Below are positions 48,649 through 57,836 of a stretch of 64,000 nt of DNA, piece by piece. The notes under the pieces were generated by a model. It did no database searches. It saw nothing but the letters and a program-made list of their open reading frames with translations, and was not told where the DNA came from. Every line of letters begins with the position of its first letter. The first letter of the stretch is position 1. Both the position numbers and the translations under genes were made by a program. The DNA comes from Bryoerythrophyllum caledonicum. Taxonomy: Eukaryota; Streptophyta; Bryopsida; Pottiales; Pottiaceae. The stretch lies in assembly GCA_963971425.1 (NCBI GenBank), contig OZ020515.1, positions 2,782,678 to 2,846,677 of the forward strand. Direction: 5' to 3'.

Positions 48649-49305
48649 ATGTCTTCATCCGGACAATTGGCCAAGGAGGAGCGAGACAAGACCCGTGCAC
48701 GAGCGGGGAACGCCCATCGAAAGCGGTTGCACGTTCTTCGTAATCCCGAGAAGTTGGCTTTTCGAGGTTCGGAGGACGTAGTAGAGCCATGGAGTTTTGA
48801 TGATTGCGCGAACTACATCGAGTGGTGCCACATCGACAAGGCTTTCCCAGAGGCGCGACACAACTATCACCGGCGCTTCCACAAGGCAAACTTGAAACAT
48901 TGCATCGATGAGGCGTTTAAAAACCGATGCATCGAAGTTTACCAAGTGTTGTATGACATCCCATTCGTCAAACGCAACGAAGTAAATCTCTTCATTGCGC
49001 GGGGTGTTCATGCGGAGGTGAAGTTGGGCAAGATAGTGGATTGGTCCACTTTGAAGTCGATGCCGGGGAAGGTGAAAATTCCTCACCCTGAAAATGGAAT
49101 AATTCCAATGGGATGGCGCAAGTATCCGGAAGGTGGATTGGGCAAGTTCATGACTGTGATGGACGATACACCTAGCTACGATACTGACACGTCGAGTTCA
49201 GATGCTGACTCCGACGGAACCCACGTCCAAGCGGCGAGCAAAAAGGCACAAGCACGTGGTAGGCTGAGGAGGACCGAACGAGCCCTTCACCAACGTTACT
49301 ACTAA
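48649..49305 (+). CDS. Unknown basic protein, 218 aa, between hAT repeats
   Basis: An intact frame from ATG 48649 (MSSSGQLAKEERDKTRAR) to TAA; a GC palindrome cluster lies just upstream. It has a Lys/Arg-rich N-terminus and a central region with WSFDDCANYIEWCHIDKAF and a YHRRFHKANL helix. A block LKSMPGKVKIPHPENG follows, then an acidic Ser/Asp run (TDTSSSDADSD) and a basic tail ending HQRYY. I recognise no family. It sits between two copies of the hAT-associated subterminal repeat, so it may be an accessory gene of a transposon, or a gene captured by one. The start could also be an ATG-less upstream extension; the chosen ATG gives the most natural N-terminus. Confidence 0.45.
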   Translation: MSSSGQLAKEERDKTRARAGNAHRKRLHVLRNPEKLAFRGSEDVVEPWSFDDCANYIEWCHIDKAFPEARHNYHRRFHKANLKHCIDEAFKNRCIEVYQVLYDIPFVKRNEVNLFIARGVHAEVKLGKIVDWSTLKSMPGKVKIPHPENGIIPMGWRKYPEGGLGKFMTVMDDTPSYDTDTSSSDADSDGTHVQAASKKAQARGRLRRTERALHQRYY

Positions 49306-49431
49306 CTAGGAGTATTTAAAGGTTTAGGATGTAGCAAATCAATTTTGTGAACAATACTTTTGCTCTAAACATTATATGATTTTAAATATCCTTTTTGTTT
49401 GTAATGGTACAATTTATTTAGAGAAATTGGA

Positions 49432-49679
49432 CATTACATTCTACTAGAGGCTTATACTACCCGTTATAGATGGGGACTTGCATAGCTCACAAGCTATTTA
49501 CCACTTGATTTGTTTTTTTCTTTAATGGTATGTTGTACATTCCTAATCTTTTGTGGGGCAATTGTGTTTAAAATATTTATTTAGAGAACTTGCACGATAC
49601 ATTCTACTAGAGGTTTATATCCCTTGTTATGGATGGGGACTTGCATAGCTCACAAGCTATTCACCACTTGATCTAAAAG
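49432..49679. repeat. Local direct duplication (~80 bp, spacing ~165 bp)
   Basis: ACTAGAGG(C/T)TTATA...GATGGGGACTTGCATAGCTCACAAGCTATT(T/C)ACCACTTGAT occurs at about 49441 and again at 49606. Non-coding. Confidence 0.8.
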
Positions 49680-50020
49680 GGAGCTAATAAAGGTGTTTAT
49701 CATTGGAGAGCATGTCGTCAAAGTACAAAAGTAGTACTTTCCATTTAGCCTTTCTTCATAGACATAATCTGCTTTTTATTTTAAATGCGTCGCAATCTTG
49801 TAGGAACCAAAAATAAGGGACCCTGTATTAAAACCTCCACCCTCCTAATGGTGAGGAGGAGTGCCTAAGCACCCAAAATGGCCCAAAGGCCTCCTTCTCC
49901 TGGGTTGGGGAGACGTCCCCGCCCCTTCACGGGGTATGGGCGGGGACGTCTATCTCCTGCCCTGGTGGGGCGGGGACGTCCCCGCCCCTTCACGGAGACG
50001 TCCCCGCCCTTGGCGCGTCA
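49680..50020. repeat. hAT subterminal repeat, second copy, with GACGTC palindromes
   Basis: It repeats the layout of 48175-48560. At 49908-50010 there are several GGGGCGGGGACGTCCCCGCCCC-type palindromes in tandem. Matching clusters occur at 48400-48500, 56965-57100 and 29030-29210, always near hAT ends or the transposase 5' side. They are likely transposase-binding subterminal sites, as in other hAT elements (inference). Confidence 0.7.
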
Positions 50021-50044
50021 GGTCACACTTGTTCTTTGCTCGTG

Positions 50045-50051
50045 TATAAAA
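50045..50051 (+). promoter_or_regulatory. TATA box of the hAT transposase gene
   Basis: TATAAAA, in the context CGTGTATAAAAGG, lies about 260 bases upstream of the transposase ATG and just after the GC palindrome cluster. The spacing allows a start of transcription near 50075. Confidence 0.6.
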
Positions 50052-52215
50052 GGATCGGGGAGGGCTGTTTGTCCTCACGCTTGTCACTTTGGCCTCTATC
50101 CCTTGGACCTCAATTCAGTTTGAGCTCCTTGCGAGTCTACTTGGGTGGCAGGCGGCACTGGTGTGCAGCTGAGGTGATGTAAAAATTGGTTCAAGCAGTG
50201 CACCAGCGCTATCAGACCTCATATTTTCACCTGATTCTATACTATAATTAGCCCGGTATTTTGGCTCAGACGGGACTTGTACATTATTTGGCATAAGCCG
50301 TGAATGCAATGGGAAGTCAAAGGAAACAAACAAAAGAATGGGAACCTTGGTACAATTTTGCTGAGAATGGGGGCAAAGTGAGTTGTGTTTTCTGCAACTA
50401 TACTTTTAGCTACAAACGTGAGCGTGCGTTTGCTCACTTTGGATATGGCGCCAAGTCAGAGAGGTCGATTTGTCGTAGCCTACCTCCCTATGTGCGAAGT
50501 CGATTTGCCAATTGTGGAAACATTGTTCCGCAACGAATGACGGGCGGGGACATGTATGGCGGAGATTCAGGTCCGAGTGGTCCATCAAGGGCACCAACTA
50601 TTGACACTTCAAGCCAATCCGACGCTCAAAATAATGTGGCGGGTGGGGTAACAAGTGGGCCTCGGGAAGGAGTGTCTAATATCTCTGAAGGAAACGACCG
50701 CGACCATGTGTCGGGTGGTCTTACCGCCTCGAATTCCACTAGATCTGGGACCCTACATCAACAACGGATGCTTGATGCTTTTAACATTGCAAAAAGGAAG
50801 GAACTTGATGAGAAGTGGGCGACCTTTTTCTATCAGGCGAATGTGCCTTTTAATGTGGCGCGAAATCAGGCGTTCATCGATGCAGTGAGGGCAACATCCG
50901 TGGCAAAGTTTGAGTACACTCCTCCTACATATCACCAGTTGAGGACTAGATTGATTGAACCTAAGAGGTTGCAAATTGAGAAAGAGATTGAAGCCAAAGT
51001 TGGTTTTGCAATCAAGAATTATGGGGTGTTGATATGCACGGATGGTTGGGATGATGTCCACCGGAGGCCCCTCATGAATTTAATGATGTCGTGCCCCACT
51101 GGTGACGTATTCTTGGGGAGCATAGACACCAGTGGTGAGAAGAAGTCCATGCGTTACATAGCGGACCAAGTGAAAGTTTACATTGAGAAGGTGGGTTCCA
51201 TCCATGTGACACAGATTTGTACTAACAATGCTCCCAACATGCTTGGAGCGATGGATGATATTATTCTCACATACCCGCACATTCACAAGCAGGGGTGCAT
51301 GGCACATGCATTGGATCTCATGTTGGAAGATTGGGCGAAGGTGCAAGAATTTAAAGATTTAATAGAGAGGGCAAAGAAATTGTGCAAATATATTAGAAAC
51401 CATCATTCGACAATGGGGACGCTTCGTGAGTTGAGTCCAAACTTGCATATTGTAGTGCCCACTGAAACCCGCTTTGCTTGTAATTTCCTTATGCTGGATC
51501 GATTGGTGAGACTCAAAGGAGTGTTGGAGCAGTTGAAAGACCACCCCCGTGTTGTAAACTACTTTGCAACCCTACGGAATAAACAGAATGGAGAGCAAGC
51601 AGCAACCGCAGCGCGTAATGTGGTGCTCACCATTGAAGATGTGGCCTTTTGGCAACGATGTCAGAATTACGTACACATGACTGGGGATGTTTTGAAGGCA
51701 TTGCGTGTGTTTGATGGCCGCGAACCAGCCATGGGTCGTGCGTGGCTTGTGATGCATAATTTGCGAGAACACGTGTACTCTTTGAGAGAGTCACCCTTTA
51801 CTCTACGAGCTGACATAGCATCCACTCTTGAGCAATCCTTTGATGCCCGATGGCAAATGGTTTTTACCGATGTTCACTACACAGGGGCTCTTTTGAATCC
51901 GTACCTCAAGGATAATGTGGCGCTTAGGGCTGACGGAATCGCACAAAGAGCATTGAATCGAGTTGTTCGCAAAATGATGGAGGTATTGGAAGTCTCATAC
52001 GAGGACGTCCAATATGAGTTAACACAATACGAGGAGAGCACAAGACCATATGGCCCTATCGAGGCATCTGACATCCGCCAGACAAAGATTCAACTCCACC
52101 AATGGTGGGCCAGGATCGCAGACAAAGCATTGTCTATAATAGCTGTTTGTATTCTAGCCCTTACGTGTTCAGCTAGCTCTTGCGAACGAAACTGGAGTAT
52201 GTACTCGTTTGTCCA

Positions 52216-55121
52216 TGTGAGTGGCCAAAGTGGGCCCTCACTCTTTTTTCTTTGTTTTTTTCGAGTTTTTGATAGTATTGACCCAATTTTAGTTAAAGTA
52301 GTAGTCAATCCATCTATTAAAGTCAAATTCCTAGAATAATCAACTTAGTGCCATGATGTCACACTACGGTTCGTATTTTTCCTCTTCCCTACTAATATGC
52401 TTGAAAGTGTAGTGGAAGTGGAGTGGGAATGAAGAGAAAGATAAAAAAGGGAAAGAAAGGTCCTTGGAAAATGACTAAAAATTGAGAAATGGGACAAAAA
52501 TTATGGAAAAAAAATTGAGAGAGTGTCTCCTAGCAGGTGGAAGTAGTGGTAAAATTTCTAGAATTTTCCGAGTTGAATTGCTATTTTATTCTAGGGTTTG
52601 ACTAGTGGATCGGCGGGTTGACCGTTCGGGAAAAATACTTATTGAACTCCAAAAATGCTAGGAAAATTCAAGTAGACTAATTAGGGTGCTGGGAGTCCAG
52701 CTGTGTGGTTTGTTTTTGAAGTTAGAAGTAAATTGCAAATCATCAGTAGTTAGTACTAGATCTAGTGTAATAGTCTTTAAAAAATCAAAAGAAAAAGAGA
52801 AAGAAAAAAAAGAAAAAGAAAAGAAAAAGAAGGAAGTGGTTGGATGTGCTTCTCCATGCACATGTCACATGACAATCCTTGTCACCATGGAGTTAATTTT
52901 AGAGCGGCTTGTCAGGAGCAAAGCGGCGAATTAATGTTCGTGATAAATTTAAACCCTGCCAAAACGGCTGGAAGTAGCCAATCCTGCTCTTCAGTGGGAG
53001 GTCATGGGCTGGCTCATTAAACTAAGCCAGTCTTGTCGGGAAAAAAAAAGAGAAAGATCAAAAGAAAGAAAAAAAAAGGGAAGAAAAAAAGAGAACCAGC
53101 CAGGCTGAGTCGCTAGCGAAGAGCGCTGGAGCTCTCTGTTTTTGGTCTGCTGCTTCTTTTTTTTTTTCCTCGTGAGCACCGGGGATCGGTGCGCGAGGGA
53201 CGCGCCTGTGAGTGTGCGGATCGTGGGCTCTTCTGTTTTTGGGTGTGTGCGCCGGCATCGAGTGGAGGATTCGGAGAGCTGGAGCTCACGGGTTTTCGGG
53301 GGGCCGGTTTTTGGAGCGAGGGAAAGCTCCTGCGAGCAGGAGGGAGAGCTGGAGCTCCCGTTTTTTTTGGGGTTGGGTTTTGTTTTTTTTGGTGGTTGGT
53401 GGTGTGTGCGCCCTGGGCGCGAGGGAGAGCTGGCCTCTCTGTTTTTTTTTCTTTCTTGGAAGAGCTCTGTGGGGAGAGGCGCGCTCTGAGCGCGTGAAGG
53501 AGGTCTCGTGTTCGGGGAGCTGGAGGAGGAGCTCCGGCGCGAGAGAAGAGCTGGACTCTTCTGTTTTTTTTCTTCTTCGTTTTTCTTGTGCGAGGCTCCT
53601 GTGCGAGGAGAGTCTCTCGTCTTTGTGGTGAGCGCACCGGCTGCGCGCGAGGAGGGTCTGCGCCTGCCTGCGCGAGGAGGTCTCGTGTTCGGGGAGCTGG
53701 AGGAGGAGCTCCGGCGCGAGAGAAGAGCTGGACTCTTCTGTTTTTGTGTGTGTGCGCGGGGATCAGAGCTGGGGCTTGCACGAGCTGGGCTCTGTTCCGG
53801 AAGGCTGCTCGGCGAGGGGCGCACCTGTGCGCGCAAGGGTCCGTGATTGTGATCACGAGGTCTGGCTCTGAGCACGGGAGAGAGAGCCGTGTTTTCTTTT
53901 TTTTTTGTGGTTTTGAGAGAGCGCGCTGGAGTGCTCCTGCGGTGGGAGCTTCGGTGTGGAGGCGCTGTTGAAGGTCGGCGTTGGTGATCGTGGAGCCGTG
54001 TGTGCGCGCGGTGGTGTGAAGGTGCCGCGAGCTGAGAAGACTCGAGCTGGAGGATCCAGGCGAGAAGAGGCTGCGGCGCTCGGACCAGGGAGTATTTCCT
54101 GGGTGAAGCTACCTTCCCTAATTCCTACCTGCATGCGGTCGTTGCGGTTTCCTTCTTGTGTTGATTGAATTTGTGGGATCTCTAAACTTGTGCGGAAGCG
54201 CTGGAGGATTTTTTTTGACATTAGGGTTCCAAAACTTGGTGATGATTGCTTGCTGGCCGATGCAAGAATGCTGATGCTTGTAAGTTGGTGCTTGCTGGAA
54301 TCGTTAAGAATTTGGTGAATGGTGTTCCCAATTGAATGATGTGTGAGCTCATGAGGAAGCTGTGAATACTTGTTGTGGTTGTTGGGTCGCCGCTGTCCGT
54401 CTGTATGTGGCAGTCCTCAAGGTCTGGTTGGACATTCTGAGGAGTCCATCGTCAAGAGCACGAAAAACTAATAAGATTAGAAGTTGAAAACGCTCAATTC
54501 GGAGTTAACCCTAGGAAGTTAAGATGTTTGAAAAAAAAACACAAAACCTGGGACTCACAGGGACTGTCCGCTGCGACTGCTGGTGGAGGCTGGTATCAAT
54601 CTCAATTTAGGTATTTAGTGGTTTATCCAAGTTGGAATTGAGCTGGTGATCATTTTAAGAGGAAATTTTTTGGTATTCGGAGTCCCGAATCAAAAGATAA
54701 GGGCTGCCGAATTTGCTGCTCCAACCAGGGTCTGGATCAGGCCTGATCAGCTGACCTAAACTCAAAAAAAAGAAAACAAATAACTAAATAATAAAAATAA
54801 AATGATAAAAATAATAATAATAATCATAATAACTAATAACCATAATAATTAGGTAACAAATAATTAAATAATTACTTAGACCTATTTAGATTCATCTAGA
54901 GTCGAGTATTTGATTACAAGGAAAGGTTAATCGAATTCACTTAACTGGGTTAAGATAATAGTATTATTAAATTCTAAATGTATAAATAGATATGCCAAGG
55001 ATCCGAATCCAGTAAGAGTAGAATGTATGGTTAAGCATAAGGAATGGTTTAAGTGGTGCAACAATAGGACCTTGTAGGTTTAAAAATGGATTCTCTTAGG
55101 GGGTCTATTTTTGGGCTTACA
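52216..55121. mobile_element. 2.9-kb insertion with LTR-like ends inside the hAT gene
   Basis: The insert starts TGTGAG and ends CTTACA (TG...CA with short inverted ends). GTCCA flanks it on both sides (52211-52215 and 55122-55126), a perfect 5-base target duplication. Removing it restores the reading F-V-H-N-K-S, as in the uninterrupted homologue (F-V-H-S-K-S). No coding domain was found. It holds AT-rich ends, an A/G tract (52785-52835) and a GC-rich middle (53100-54150). It looks like a solo LTR or non-coding LTR-type element. Its ends also resemble splice sites (GTGAGT...TTACAG), but splicing there would not keep the frame. A young fossil, younger than the hAT copy. Confidence 0.65.
53497..53741. 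repeat. Duplicated GC-rich segment within the insertion
   Basis: GGTCTCGTGTTCGGGGAGCT, followed by GGAGGAGGAGCTCCGGCGCG and AGAAGAGCTGGACTCTTCTG, occurs at about 53500-53562 and again at about 53680-53742, nearly unchanged. Both are embedded in DNA rich in GAGCTGGAGCTC-like palindromes. Confidence 0.85.
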
Positions 55122-56964
55122 GTCCACAACAAGAGCCGAAATCGATTAGCGGCAGAAAAGGCTGCGTCATTGGTGTATATTTATACCAATAGCCGATGCC
55201 TTCAACAAAGACCAGGGGCCGATCCCGTTCGATGGTACGAGGCGAATATTCACTTGGAGGATTCCGACCCAGATGCCCTGGGGCCGGTCCCGGTGGGTGA
55301 ACCTAATCGTGAATTTGATGTGTTGATAGCCGAGGAAGAGGAGGAGCACAATTTCGCAGCTCCCCGCTCTCCGCTAGAGTACCGAGGTCAGCCTAATCTT
55401 TGGGCGGAAGGCGCTGATCATCTTGAGGAAACGAGAAACTATTATGGAGATGATGACGATGTGGAAGAAGAATTGGCTCAAGGTCGTTGGGGACCTTGGA
55501 ATCAAAGTCCTCTTCGCAGTCCTTCGCCTCCTCTTCCCCAAAATGAGGGCATTCATGAAGTGCAACCTTTGTCTACTTCCTCAGAGAGCGACATCCCAAA
55601 TGTGACTAACCTTGAAGAGCCTGAAAGGGGGGGGCAATGTCGGGAATGTTCGCGACGATGACAATTCCCCATCAGACTATGGAGGTGGAAATGGAGATGC
55701 CGACAACAACGGAGCGGGAGAGAACGCAGTAAATACCGCGACTGGAAACAACCAATCATCGGTTGAAAACCGGTATGACCAAGAGAGTCCTATTGGAATG
55801 GGTGCATCATTTCATAGCACTGGAGTCATTCAAGGAGACTCTAACGCAAATATTGTAAACACAACAATTGTAGGGACGACTCGAAGAAATGAAAGGGTTG
55901 TTAATTAGCGAAAGCATTTTGATCCGGAATATGTAGACCCCGATGATGCTTTTGCATTCACAGAGGACCTTGAGCCACAACCATCTCCGGTTGTGGTGTT
56001 GCCTACTGTTATCAATGAGGAGAATGTACCAACGCCACCTTCCCGGAATTCCTCTTCTCCTAGAACGGCGAATGTCATGTATGGACCTTTCCAACGAAGT
56101 GTAGGCGTTGAGGGGATGGGTCTAAACACTTCCGCTACTACTACCAGAAATGGCAGACCCCCTTTGGCCGCTACAAGGACGCCCCTTCATCCAATGGGTT
56201 AATATGTACAACCGAGTGGAAGGACTAATGCTCGTGGAGGGTCTAGAGGCCGTGGAGCGGCTAGAGGCCGTGAAGGAAGAAACACCGGCGAAGCATCCTC
56301 CTCAAGGCATCGTAGACGTCCCCTCCTTGGAATAGGGGCACGAGATCCGAACGTGGTTGTACAACCGTTTTTGGACACGTATGTTCCAGGACGCTCTTCA
56401 ACAACTCCGGCGTTTGTTGTTCCGAATTGAGTAGTTCGTCCTACCAGCGGCCCAACCATAAATTCCGACGGCGATGATCCTCACGCACATCGACAAAAGA
56501 GATTCAGATGCTCGCGATGCGATGGTGAAACAGTCGTAGAGCTTCGCAATGACAACTCAAAAATAGAGGGCTTTTGGACTACGGATGTTAGCAATGGAGA
56601 ATTCTCAGATGAGAGCGATGAAGGAGCTGATGATGACAATCGTCCAGATTGCGATGAGGCACCAGATGATGATGATATTGTCCTTCGAGATGCGGTTATG
56701 GGTGGCCCATCCACCGAAGGAGTGCGCAGATCGGGCCGTTTGAAAAATTAAAGGACAAAAAAAGTAACTACATATATGTATGCGAAATCAAGAGAGTTGT
56801 GATAATTCATAGAAGAAGCTAGGAGAGAAAAAGGTTTCTTAGAAATCTACAAGATATTACTTCGTTTGGAAGTATGAGATTAGGGAATTGTTGTTTTATT
56901 GTGAAACTTTTTAATGTAATAAACATATTTTGCTCCCAAACATAAACATCTCTCCGCTCAATGA

Positions 56965-57277
56965 TGCAGGGCGGGGACGCCTACATGAGGGGCGGGGACG
57001 TCCCCGCCCCTGGGGGAGGCGTCCCCGCCCCTGGGGCGGAGACGTCCCGGCCCCTCATGGAGACGTCTACGCCCCTCATGGAGACGTCCCCGCCCTAGTG
57101 CCACGGTGGCGTGACACGTACGATTATGACGTGGCGATCACAGTAAAAATTTCTTACTTGCAAAAAATTACTGGGCGCACTTCGGGCAATTCGTCCGAAC
57201 CGTCCGTCCGTGCCGTCCGGACCGTCCGTCCGGTTGTCCCGTCCGATCACCTCAACCCGTCCATTATGACAACCCTG
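56965..57277. mobile_element. hAT 3' terminus: GC palindromes and terminal inverted repeat
   Basis: 56965-57100 holds at least five GGGGACGTCCCC-like palindromes. 57180-57262 holds CGTCCGTCCG repeats, and 57262-57277 ends ...ATTATGACAACCCTG, the complement of the CAGGGTTGTCA terminus at 28847. It is 214 bases past the last transposase codon. The matching 5' terminus with CAGGGTTG was not found upstream in the window. Confidence 0.8.
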
Positions 57278-57836
57278 GATCACGCGCATCCAGAGAATCA
57301 GTACCCGGACAACTCCATCGTTTTCGTTCGGCACATTGAGAAGTCGTGGCAGGAGCTCGTGAGAGAGGTGAGTAATCAGTTTCCAGAAGAGCCTCTAGCA
57401 ACTGCAAAATTAAACACAAAAGTATTAGAAGTTTTGGGAATTGATGATCGAGTCTGTGCAGGGAGTCATTGGGGAGGAGCTTCTGGACTCCTTCAACGTG
57501 GCGTCGTTCAATCCGAGCGTGGAAGATATTGAATCCGCCATCGCGCATCCGGACTCCGCATTTGAAACCCTGACACTGGAGTTCATTCCTGATTTCCGGC
57601 CCTACCCCAAGAATACAGGAGAGACAATGTTCAGAGGGGCGAACTCGTTTGGCATCGTCTTCTCAGGTATGATCCGGTCTGCTATGGGCCCCATGATCAC
57701 TCTGCACCTGGGCCGCGAGCTTGCAGACGCTCTGTTCCATCGAATTGGGGAAAACAGCGTGAAGGATTATCCCAAGTGGAGAGCCGGTAACTTTTTCACT
57801 CTTAGCTTGTGCGTGGCTGTCCTGGTCCGCAAATGA
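57278..57836 (+). pseudogene. SABATH-family methyltransferase, 3' exons only
   Basis: Exon a (57278-57367, NSIVFVRHIEKSWQELVRE) ends at a GTGAGT donor. A 94-base intron follows (acceptor TCTGTGCAG), then exon b (57462-57836, GVIGEELLDSFNVASFNPSVEDIE ... RSAMGPMITLHLGRELADALF ... TLSLCVAVLVRK, stop). The joined reading fits the C-terminal third of SABATH O-/N-methyltransferases, which methylate small carboxylic acids such as salicylate, jasmonate or IAA, or alkaloids. The LDSFN...PS block and the helix before the C-terminal strand are typical. The SAM-binding N-terminal part is missing: the hAT terminus abuts the first exon base. It is likely a host gene broken by the hAT insertion, or a captured fragment. 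Confidence 0.65.

Larger units (their letters stand above)
50309..56751 (+). pseudogene. hAT transposase (BED finger), interrupted by a 2.9-kb insertion
   Basis: From ATG 50309 (MGSQRKQTKEWEPWYNF): a BED finger (CVFCNYTFSYKRERAFAHFGYG); a linker; a catalytic core with CTDGWDDVHRRP, then CTNNAPNML where the homologue at 33815-36158 has CTDNASNML; GCMAHALDLMLEDW; and the dimerisation motif CSASSCERNWSMYSF. The frame is interrupted at 52216-55121 by an insertion and resumes as HNKSRNRLAAEKAASLVYIYTNSR, followed by a long acidic tail. In the tail, a run of eight G near 55627 shifts the frame and a TAG lies at 55906-55908. The last piece has RCSRC and ends RRSGRLKN at 56751. It would cut and paste hAT ends, but the AAC (Asn) codon at 51224 replaces the second catalytic Asp, so it is probably inactive. 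Confidence 0.85.

Noticed and set aside
49878-50123. Gly/Arg/Pro-rich plus-strand ORFs
   Set aside because: They read through the GACGTC palindrome cluster and stop before the transposase ATG.
52991-53875. Minus-strand Ser/Pro/Arg-rich frame in the insertion
   Set aside because: It arises from GAGCTC-rich duplicated DNA and has no recognisable domain; nested in a non-coding LTR-type insertion.
52217-55121. Ordinary spliceosomal intron in the hAT transposase
   Set aside because: GT-AG splicing at the visible sites shifts the frame, and the 5-bp duplication plus TG...CA ends fit an insertion better.
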